From DASPKW01 sp038244055 (GTDB lineage: Bacteria; Planctomycetota; Phycisphaerae; Tepidisphaerales; Tepidisphaeraceae), in contig JBBRTW010000151.1 of the NCBI GenBank assembly GCA_038244055.1, forward strand, positions 1-14,516: 14,516 nt of DNA, read 5' to 3'. Position 1 is the first letter of the stretch. Each line of letters starts with the position of its first letter. Position numbers and translations under genes: made by a program. Positions 7,780 through 12,986 of this stretch are shown here, one piece after another. A model generated the notes under the pieces. It was given only the letters and a program-made list of their open reading frames with translations. It ran no database searches and had not been told where the DNA came from.

Positions 7780-9029
7780 GCGGCAATACACTGGTTTCAC
7801 ACGCGCCCCAATGCCGCTTCTGCGGGCATGGACTTTCGCACACCTTCGCCGATCTGGGCAGCTCGCCGCTCTGCCAGCGGCATGTCACGCCGGAGGATTG
7901 GAACAAGGTCGAGCCGTTTTATCCGCTCTGCGCGTGGGTCTGCGAGCGATGCTTTCTGGTGCAGCTCGATGAGTACGTCAGCCCTTCGGAGATTTTCAAC
8001 GACTACGCGTATTTCTCATCGTTCTCGACTTCGTGGTTGGAGCATGCCAGGGCGTACACCGAAAAGATGATCGACATGCTCGGGCTGGGATCGGAGAGCC
8101 GCGTGGTGGAGTTGGCGAGCAACGATGGCTACCTGCTGCAGTATTTCGCGGCCAGGGGCGTCGGCGTTTTGGGCGTGGAGCCGGCCGCCAATGTGGCCGA
8201 GGCGGCAATCGCCAAGGGGATCGAGACGGTGGTGAAATTCTTTGGCGTGCAGACGGCACGCGAGCTGCGCGATTCGCATGGCCCGGCCGATCTGCTGCTG
8301 GGGAACAATGTCTTGGCGCATGTGCCGAATCTCAACGATTTTGTGGCGGGGATGAAGATCCTGCTGGCCGAGCGCGGCGTCATCACGATGGAGTTCCCGC
8401 ACCTGGTGCAACTGATGACCCACAATCAGTTCGACACGATCTATCACGAGCATTTTTCGTATCTTTCGTTCACGACGGTCGAGAAGGTCTTCGCCCATCA
8501 TGGGATCACGCTTTTCGATGTCGAAGAGCTCGGAACGCACGGTGGGTCGCTGCGAATCTTCGGCCGGCATGCCGCGGACACGACCCGGCCGGTCACCGCG
8601 CGGGTGGCGGGGTTGAAGAAGCGCGAGGAGGCGTTCGGCATCACGCGGATGGAGACTTATGCCGGTTTCCAGGAGCGCGTGAAGGCGGCCAAGCGCACGC
8701 TGCTGAGCTTCCTGATCGATGCGAAGAACGCGGGCAAATCGATCGCCGGCTACGGCGCGCCGGGCAAGGGCAACACGCTCCTGAACTACTGCGGCATCCG
8801 CACCGATTTCGTGGACTACACGGTGGACCGCAATCCCAAGAAGCAGGGAAACTTTCTGCCGGGCACGCGCATTCCGATCCGGCATCCGGATCACATCACG
8901 GAAACAAAGCCGGATTTCATCCTCATCCTGCCGTGGAATTTGAAGGATGAAATCGCGAAACAGATGGCGTATGTGAGGGAGTGGGGCTGCAAGTTCGTCG
9001 TGCCGATCCCCGAGGTGAGCGTTTTTTGA
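7776..9029 (+). CDS. SAM-dependent sugar C-methyltransferase (NovU/TylCIII/TcaB9 type)
   Basis: A 417-residue protein with the three-part layout of nucleotide-deoxysugar C-methyltransferases. The N-terminal zinc module has C13-x2-C16 and C56-x2-C59. The central Rossmann domain carries the SAM loop VELASNDGYLL (111-121). The C-terminal domain contains GYGAPGKGNTLLNYC (325-339) and the VDRNPKKQGNFLPGTRIPI segment. The active-site region IYHEHFSYLS (222-231) and H182 in VLAHVPN match the Tyr/His set described for TcaB9-like enzymes, which methylate C-3 of a 4-keto sugar. Expected product: a branched-chain C-methyl deoxysugar nucleotide; the exact carbon and sugar are not readable. Start ATG 7776 overlaps the GT2 stop, and AGGAAGG (7761-7767) gives a good ribosome-binding site. 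The longer frame from 7659 only shadows the GT2 gene. It could instead act on a sugar not carried by CDP. Confidence 0.9.
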   Translation: MSGNTLVSHAPQCRFCGHGLSHTFADLGSSPLCQRHVTPEDWNKVEPFYPLCAWVCERCFLVQLDEYVSPSEIFNDYAYFSSFSTSWLEHARAYTEKMIDMLGLGSESRVVELASNDGYLLQYFAARGVGVLGVEPAANVAEAAIAKGIETVVKFFGVQTARELRDSHGPADLLLGNNVLAHVPNLNDFVAGMKILLAERGVITMEFPHLVQLMTHNQFDTIYHEHFSYLSFTTVEKVFAHHGITLFDVEELGTHGGSLRIFGRHAADTTRPVTARVAGLKKREEAFGITRMETYAGFQERVKAAKRTLLSFLIDAKNAGKSIAGYGAPGKGNTLLNYCGIRTDFVDYTVDRNPKKQGNFLPGTRIPIRHPDHITETKPDFILILPWNLKDEIAKQMAYVREWGCKFVVPIPEVSVF

Positions 9030-9040
9030 TGGCTGCCCCG

Positions 9041-9246
9041 GAATTCGCCACAGAGGACACAGAGGACACAGAGGACACAGAGAGAACAGAGGAGAAACAG
9101 AGAAGGAAAGCCTGGGTTGACGAGAAAAAGCAAATGGATTTTGGATTTGAAACAATTTCGACTGGATTGCCGGCGTGGTGTGAGGGCCGGCGCGTGGGCA
9201 CTCATTTGAATCTTCTCCGCGCCCTCTGTGTCTCTGTGGCGAATTC
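9041..9246. repeat. Inverted-repeat-ended intergenic element with internal 9-bp tandem repeat
   Basis: The left arm 9041-9065 begins GAATTCGCCACAGAGG. The right arm 9223-9246 is its reverse complement over 24 positions apart from a single-base indel. Just inside the left arm is a 9-bp tandem repeat. The core (about 9094-9222) is visibly more AT-rich than the flanking genes; for example, row 9121-9180 is about 43% GC. It encodes nothing credible: in one direction it reads TEDTEDTE, in the other LCVLCVLC and HRDTEGAEK, peptides I recognise as artefacts of this dispersed repeat class in many environmental genomes. The terminal arms make it look like a small non-autonomous mobile element. I did not find a clear target-site duplication at its borders. 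Confidence 0.65.
9051..9092. repeat. 9-bp tandem repeat CAGAGGACA
   Basis: Three exact units at 9051-9059, 9060-9068 and 9069-9077, then a degenerate unit (CAGAGAGAA, 9078-9086) and a partial one (CAGAGG). It lies within the larger inverted-repeat element. The 9-base period keeps one reading frame open, which explains the spurious acidic TED peptide. Confidence 0.85.
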
Positions 9247-9260
9247 TTCGTCCATGCAAA

Positions 9261-9267
9261 AGGAGGG
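9261..9267 (+). promoter_or_regulatory. Strong ribosome-binding site of the cytidylyltransferase gene
   Basis: AGGAGGG lies 3 bases before ATG 9271, the best Shine-Dalgarno match in the window, and fixes that start. It sits 14 bases downstream of the inverted-repeat element, so the gene keeps its own translation signal despite the element. Confidence 0.8.
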
Positions 9268-9270
9268 CGC

Positions 9271-10080
9271 ATGAAAGTTGTCTTGTTTTGCGGCGGGTTG
9301 GGGTTGCGCATCCGCGAGGCGGGCGACAGCATTCCCAAGCCCATGGTGCCCATCGGATACCGGCCGATCTTGTGGCATCTGATGCGCTATTATGCCCATT
9401 ACGGCCATCGCGAGTTCATCCTCTGCCTCGGCCACCGCGGCGATGCGATCAAGCGATACTTCCTCGAGTACGAGGAGTGCATTTCCAACGATTTCGTGCT
9501 CTCCGATGGCGGCAAATCGGTGCGCCTGCTTTCGAGCGACACCGACAACTGGACCATCACTTTCGTCGATACCGGCGCGGAGGCTTCGGTCGGCCAGCGC
9601 CTGCGGGCGGTGCGGCAGCACCTGGCCGGCGATGAATGGTTCCTGGCCAATTACGCGGATAATCTTTCCGATGTGCCCCTGCCCAAAGTGATCGAGCACG
9701 CCCAGTCGCGCGGCAAGCTGGCCACCTTCGTCAGCGTGCGCCCGAGCCAGACCTTCCACGTCGTTCACACCGACCCGACCTCGGCCGATGTCAAAGCCAT
9801 CTCGGCCGTCACCGCCTCGGACATCTGGATGAACGGCGGCTTCTTCGTCCTCAAGAGCGGCATTTTCGAATACCTCCACGAAGGCGAAGAGCTCGTCGTC
9901 GAGTGCTTCCAGCGCCTGATCGAGAAACAGCAGCTCACCACCTACCGCCACGATGGATTCTGGCATGCGATGGATACATTCAAGGAAAAGACGGCTCTGG
10001 AGGATTTGTTCTCGCGCGGAAGAGCGCCATGGGAAGTATGGCGCGATGCGCGCGGGGCGGGGAAGACGATGAGGCAATGA
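9271..10080 (+). CDS. Glucose-1-phosphate cytidylyltransferase-like sugar nucleotidyltransferase (RfbF family)
   Basis: A 269-residue enzyme expected to join CTP and a hexose-1-phosphate into CDP-sugar plus pyrophosphate, in the cytoplasm. The nucleotide loop is GGLGLRIRE (8-16), with Leu at position 12 where the family usually has Thr. It is followed by IPKPMVPIGYRPILWHLM (21-38), LCLGHRGDAIKRYF and VDTG (99-102). ANYADNLSD (126-134) contains the metal-binding D130, WMNGGFFV is at 186-193, and HDGFWHAMDT (227-236) has the second metal Asp. The ending APWEVW (252-257) is characteristic of RfbF-like proteins. Glucose and CTP specificity is by family only. The last residues (KTMRQ) and the stop codon are encoded by units of an 8-bp tandem repeat, so the natural C-terminus has probably been replaced. 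Neighbours are a C-methyltransferase and a PIG-L deacetylase. Confidence 0.88.
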   Translation: MKVVLFCGGLGLRIREAGDSIPKPMVPIGYRPILWHLMRYYAHYGHREFILCLGHRGDAIKRYFLEYEECISNDFVLSDGGKSVRLLSSDTDNWTITFVDTGAEASVGQRLRAVRQHLAGDEWFLANYADNLSDVPLPKVIEHAQSRGKLATFVSVRPSQTFHVVHTDPTSADVKAISAVTASDIWMNGGFFVLKSGIFEYLHEGEELVVECFQRLIEKQQLTTYRHDGFWHAMDTFKEKTALEDLFSRGRAPWEVWRDARGAGKTMRQ

Positions 10081-10166
10081 GTGAGTGAGACGATGAGACG
10101 ATGAGACGATGGGACGATGAGACAGTGAGACAATGAGACAATGGGATGATAGAGCGATAGATCATG
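10063..10166. repeat. 8-bp tandem repeat GAGACGAT, about 12-13 units, starting inside the gene
   Basis: Consistent octamer register: 10063 AAGACGAT, 10071 GAGGCAAT, 10079 GAGTGAGT, three exact GAGACGAT units at 10087, 10095 and 10103, then GGGACGAT, GAGACAGT, GAGACAAT twice, GGGATGAT, AGAGCGAT and a decayed last unit. The first two units and part of the third lie within the cytidylyltransferase coding sequence, including its stop (10078-10080). Sequence 10167-10214 is unique and shows no recognisable signal. Confidence 0.85.
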
Positions 10167-10214
10167 GCGCAAAGCGCTGTGACCATTCAACGATTTCCAA
10201 TTGGCAATCCATCT

Positions 10215-10317
10215 GAACCCCGAACCCCGAACCCCGAACCCCGAACCCCGAACCCCGAACCCTGAACCCTGAACCCTGAACCCTGAACCCTGAACCCAAC
10301 CCTGAACCCTGAACCCT
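10215..10317. repeat. 7-bp tandem repeat GAACCCC / GAACCCT
   Basis: Six GAACCCC units (10215-10256) are followed by five GAACCCT units (10257-10291), one GAACCCA (10292-10298), a 5-base truncated unit (10299-10303) and two more GAACCCT units (10304-10317). The last base of the array is the first T of the TTG taken as the start of the next gene. The two unit types are in blocks rather than mixed, indicating expansion by slippage or unequal exchange after one base change. Reverse-strand frames through it read as GSGFRVQ repeats and are not genes. Confidence 0.92.
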
Positions 10318-10964
10318 TGCTCAACTTCGCCTTCCAATCTCCCGCCCCCCTGCATGTGCTCTGCCTTGGAGCGCACAGTGATGACATTGAGATCGGTTGC
10401 GGCGGAACGCTCTTGCGCCTGATCCAGCAGAAGAAAGTCGCGCGGGTCGATTGGGTGGTCTTCTCGTCCAACGCCGTGCGAGTTAAGGAGGCCGGCCGGG
10501 GCGCGGAGTTGTTTCTCCAGGGCCTCGATCAGCGCGGCGTGGAGATGTACACGTTCGCCGATGGGTTTTTCCCCTATGTCGGGGCCGATGTGAAAACGGC
10601 CTTTGAAGCCCTCAAGAAGCGCATGAATCCCGATCTGATCTTCACCCACCACAAAGACGATCTTCATCAGGATCATCGCCTCCTGTCGGAATTGACCTGG
10701 AACACCTTCCGCAATCACACGATCATGGAATACGAAATTCCCAAGTACGATGGCAATCCGTTTTCGCCGAATACTTATGTGACGCTGGATGAATCGATCT
10801 GCCGCAAAAAAGTCGATCACCTGATGGCCGCCTTTGAATCGCAGGCCAGCAAAGGGTGGTTCACGCCGGATACATTCATGGCCACCTTACGCCTGCGCGG
10901 AGTGGAGTGCGCCTCGCCGACGCGGTTTGCCGAAGCGTTTGTGTGTCGGAAAGTGGTTGTTTGA
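10317..10964 (+). CDS. PIG-L / LmbE family zinc-dependent deacetylase
   Basis: A 215-residue enzyme of the family that removes N-acyl groups from N-acetylhexosamine substrates using a single zinc. The first metal motif reads GAHSDDIEIGCGG (18-30), with H20 and D23, and Ser where many members have Pro. The second is HHKDDLHQDHR (111-121), with H120 as the expected ligand. SNAVRVKEAGRGAELFL, DGFFPYVGAD and ELTWNTFRNHTIMEYEIPKYDG agree with a distinct subgroup I remember from polysaccharide loci. It probably acts in the cytoplasm on a nucleotide-activated or lipid-linked amino sugar. Start: no ATG exists upstream. TTG 10317 gives the N-terminal length I expect for the subgroup; GTG 10356 is the alternative but starts just at the first strand. 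No Shine-Dalgarno is seen, because the upstream DNA is entirely heptamer repeat. Translation efficiency is therefore doubtful. Confidence 0.85.
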   Translation: MLNFAFQSPAPLHVLCLGAHSDDIEIGCGGTLLRLIQQKKVARVDWVVFSSNAVRVKEAGRGAELFLQGLDQRGVEMYTFADGFFPYVGADVKTAFEALKKRMNPDLIFTHHKDDLHQDHRLLSELTWNTFRNHTIMEYEIPKYDGNPFSPNTYVTLDESICRKKVDHLMAAFESQASKGWFTPDTFMATLRLRGVECASPTRFAEAFVCRKVVV

Positions 10965-10967
10965 GGG

Positions 10968-11060
10968 TTAGTTGTTAGTTGTCAGTTGTTAGTTGTTAGT
11001 TGTCAGTTGTTAGTTGTCAGTTGTCAGTTGTTAGTTGTTAGTTGCTAGTTGCTAGTTGTT
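10968..11060. repeat. 7-bp tandem repeat TTAGTTG, 13 units
   Basis: Units of TTAGTTG, TCAGTTG and finally CTAGTTG run without a register break from 10968 to 11058, followed by TT. The array starts 4 bases after the deacetylase stop codon. Variation is confined to the first two bases of the unit. Confidence 0.92.
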
Positions 11061-11127
11061 TGCGATTGACCGGGAGTGATAGGATTTGCCGAATTCCTCA
11101 GCAGACATGGCTGTGATTTCCTCCTCA

Positions 11128-11197
11128 CTTCTAACTTCTAACTTCTAACTACCAACTACCGACTACCGACTACCAACTACCAACTACCAACTACTGT
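11128..11197. repeat. 7-bp tandem repeat CTACCAA / CTTCTAA, opposite orientation to the preceding array
   Basis: Three CTTCTAA units (11128-11148) are followed by CTACCAA, CTACCGA twice, CTACCAA three times and CTACTGT. Read on the - strand this is a TAGTTGG-type repeat, so it mirrors the TTAGTTG array at 10968-11060. The 67-base unique sequence between the arrays (11061-11127) has no ORF or recognisable signal. The array ends just before the ribosome-binding site of the next gene. Confidence 0.9.
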
Positions 11198-11200
11198 CAG

Positions 11201-11207
11201 AAGGTGA
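11201..11207 (+). promoter_or_regulatory. Ribosome-binding site of the epimerase/dehydratase gene
   Basis: AAGGTGA lies 5 bases before ATG 11213. It decides against the in-frame GTG at 11204, which overlaps this motif and would add three residues ahead of the MRVLVTG strand. Confidence 0.7.
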
Positions 11208-11212
11208 CACTT

Positions 11213-12268
11213 ATGCGCGTGCTTGTGACTGGACATCTTGGCTACATCGGAAGCGTCCTCACTCCCATGCTCCTGGCCGAGGGGCATGAAGTCGTCGGGC
11301 TCGATTCCGATCTCTACCGCCGCTGCACTTTTCTCGAGCGCCTGGCGCAGGTGCCGACCCTTTGCAAGGATCTTCGCGATATCGAAGCCGCCGATGTGAA
11401 GGGCTTTGATGCGGTCATGCATCTGGCCGCCCTTTCCAACGATCCTCTGGGCAATCTCAATCCCGGCCTGACCGAAGACATCAACTGGAAATCCTCCGTT
11501 CGCCTGGCCGAGCTCGCCAAGGCGGCCGGCGTGCGTCGATTCATCTTCTCCTCCTCCTGCTCCACCTACGGCAAGGCCGGCGATGAATTCCTCACCGAGT
11601 CGGCCGATTTCAACCCCGTCACTCCCTACGGCCAGACCAAGGTCTACGTCGAGCGCGACGTCGCCGCTCTGGCCGATCGCGATTTCATTCCCACCTACCT
11701 TCGCAACGCCACGGCTTACGGCGTCTCGCCGCGCCTGCGCTTCGATCTGGTGCTCAACAATCTCGTCGCCTACGCCATGGCGACCGGCCAGGTGCTCATC
11801 AAATCCGATGGCACTCCCTGGCGGCCGCTCGTGCATATCGCGGATATCTCGCAGGCCTTCATCTCCGTCCTGAGAACGCCCGAAGAACTCGTTTACAACC
11901 AGGCCTTCAATATTGGGCAGACCTCCGAGAATCATCGCGTGCGCGATCTGGCCGAGATCGTCGCCCGCACCGTCCCGAACTGCAAAGTCGAATACGCCCC
12001 CGGCGGCTCGCCGGATCTGCGCTGCTATCGCGTCAACTGCGACAAGGCCGCCAAGACCCTCGTCGATTTCCGCCCACAGTGGAATGCCGTCAAAGGGGCG
12101 GCCGAGCTTTATGAAACCTACAAGAAAGTCGGCGTGAAAGTGGAGGATTTCGAAGGCCCGAAATTCCAGCGCATCGCCCATATCCGCAAGCTGCTCGCGG
12201 AGGGAATCCTCGATGATACCCTGCGCTTCGTCCCGGCCGGGCGGAGGATGGCCCATGCGGTTCATTGA
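11213..12268 (+). CDS. NAD-dependent sugar epimerase/dehydratase (extended SDR)
   Basis: A 351-residue extended short-chain dehydrogenase acting on a nucleotide sugar. The NAD-binding motif is TGHLGYIG (6-13), with the adenine-binding acidic residue in VVGLDSD. HLAALSNDPLG (70-80) follows the fourth strand. The catalytic set is SSSCSTYGK (113-121) with Y139-x3-K143 in TPYGQTKVYVE. LRNATAYGVSPRLRFDLVLN (164-183) and PWRPLVHIADI (202-212) are the substrate-side motifs shared with UDP-glucose 4-epimerases and dTDP-glucose dehydratases. It could be a 4,6-dehydratase supplying the 4-keto sugar needed by the methyltransferase, a 4-epimerase or a 4-reductase; I cannot decide from sequence. The SNDPLG-type version recurs, in my recollection, beside RfbF-like and PIG-L genes. 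The gene overlaps the following rfbC-like gene by 14 bp, implying coupling. Confidence 0.87.
   Translation: MRVLVTGHLGYIGSVLTPMLLAEGHEVVGLDSDLYRRCTFLERLAQVPTLCKDLRDIEAADVKGFDAVMHLAALSNDPLGNLNPGLTEDINWKSSVRLAELAKAAGVRRFIFSSSCSTYGKAGDEFLTESADFNPVTPYGQTKVYVERDVAALADRDFIPTYLRNATAYGVSPRLRFDLVLNNLVAYAMATGQVLIKSDGTPWRPLVHIADISQAFISVLRTPEELVYNQAFNIGQTSENHRVRDLAEIVARTVPNCKVEYAPGGSPDLRCYRVNCDKAAKTLVDFRPQWNAVKGAAELYETYKKVGVKVEDFEGPKFQRIAHIRKLLAEGILDDTLRFVPAGRRMAHAVH
12243..12247 (+). promoter_or_regulatory. Ribosome-binding site of the rfbC-like gene, inside the upstream gene
   Basis: GGAGG lies 7 bases before ATG 12255 and within the last codons of the epimerase gene. It fixes the start of the 3,5-epimerase and supports the 14-bp gene overlap. 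Confidence 0.75.
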
Positions 12269-12794
12269 AACGCCCCTGACAAACGCCTTCATCATCGACC
12301 CGCAGCTCTTCGAGGACTCGCGCGGCTTCTTCACGCGCACCTTCTCGCAGGCCGAGATGATCGAGCACGGCTGCAACCCGATCGTCCACGAATGCAACGT
12401 CTCCTTCAACCATCGCGCCGGCACGCTGCGCGGGATGCACTTTCAAGTCGAGCCCTACGCCCAATCCAAACTCGTCCGCTGCACCGCCGGCGCGATCTGG
12501 GATTGCATCATCGATCTCCGCCCGCCATCAGCCACTTTCAAGCAGTGGTACGGCGCGGAGCTTTCCGCGCGGAATCATAAGCTGCTCTACATTCCCGAAG
12601 GTTTCGCCCACGGCTTCATCACGCTCGCGGATCACACCGAGGTTTTCTACCAGATGGGCAACATCTACCACCCCGCCAGTTCACGCGGCCTGCGCTGGAA
12701 CGACCCGACCTTCGCCATCGAGTGGCCCATGCAGCCGACCGTGATCCACGACCGCGATGCGGGCTACGCGGATTTCACGCATGAAAAGATGTGA
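12255..12794 (+). CDS. rfbC: dTDP-4-dehydrorhamnose 3,5-epimerase family protein
   Basis: A 179-residue cupin epimerase of normal RfbC/RmlC length. It inverts C-3 and/or C-5 of a nucleotide-linked 4-keto-6-deoxyhexose in the cytoplasm. Visible landmarks: FEDSRGFFTRTF (19-30), NVSFNHRAGTLRGMHFQ (48-64) with the catalytic base H62, KLVRCTAGAIWDCIIDLR (72-89), LYIPEGFAHGF (111-121), the active-site tyrosine region EVFYQMGNIYHP (129-140), and RGLRWNDPTFAIEWP (144-158). Because the neighbours suggest a CDP-sugar and a C-methyltransferase, it may serve a branched sugar rather than rhamnose; 3-only or 5-only epimerisation is possible. The start has a strong Shine-Dalgarno and overlaps the preceding gene by 14 bp. 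No other rhamnose-pathway gene (rmlA, rmlB or rmlD type) is visible here. Confidence 0.9.
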   Translation: MRFIETPLTNAFIIDPQLFEDSRGFFTRTFSQAEMIEHGCNPIVHECNVSFNHRAGTLRGMHFQVEPYAQSKLVRCTAGAIWDCIIDLRPPSATFKQWYGAELSARNHKLLYIPEGFAHGFITLADHTEVFYQMGNIYHPASSRGLRWNDPTFAIEWPMQPTVIHDRDAGYADFTHEKM

Positions 12795-12848
12795 TTGAAT
12801 CAAATGAAATGGCGCGCTAGTGCGGCATTGCATCGCGATAGGAGGACC

Positions 12849-12954
12849 GTCATGCTGAGCGTAGCGAAGCACCTTGCTTCGAATATCAGGGCCAGCCGCC
12901 TCGGTGGAACGGGCCATGAAGCATCAGCCAGATCCTTCGCAAGCTCAGGATGAC
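12849..12954. repeat. Dispersed intergenic element with imperfect inverted ends (GTCATGCTGAGCG type)
   Basis: The left end (12849-12869) begins GTCATGCTGAGCGTAGCGAA. The right end (12935-12954) reads CTTCGCAAGCTCAGGATGAC, an imperfect reverse complement. The ends bracket about 65 bases with no gene. The spurious - strand peptide KVLRYAQHD is a familiar artefact of this dispersed repeat, which I recognise from many unrelated environmental genomes. Bases 12795-12848 and 12955-12986 hold nothing I can identify. Confidence 0.7.
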
Positions 12955-12986
12955 CAAGACAAGTCCCCGCCATCGTCTACCCACCC

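Noticed and set aside
8981..9274. Small + strand ORF with TEDTEDTED repeats
   Set aside because: The acidic repeat comes from the 9-bp tandem array, and the frame overlaps the real methyltransferase end. There is no independent coding evidence.
8016..9353. 445-codon - strand open frame
   Set aside because: It runs antisense through the methyltransferase gene and the CACAGAGGACA repeat. The LCPLCPLC run is a repeat artefact.
10215..10317. Telomere-like repeat because of CCCTGAA resemblance to CCCTAA
   Set aside because: It is internal to a bacterial-type operon, the unit is CCCTGAA, and it has only about 14 copies. It fits local slippage expansion.
9942..10820. - strand ORFs through the GAACCCY array (GSGFRVQ repeats)
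   Set aside because: Low-complexity translation of a non-coding tandem repeat, antisense to the deacetylase gene.
10968..11197. CRISPR array
   Set aside because: Units are 7 bp and contiguous with no spacers, and there are no cas genes in the window.
12681..12917. - strand ORF with KVLRYAQHD
   Set aside because: This peptide is the usual spurious translation of the dispersed GTCATGCTGAGCG element.
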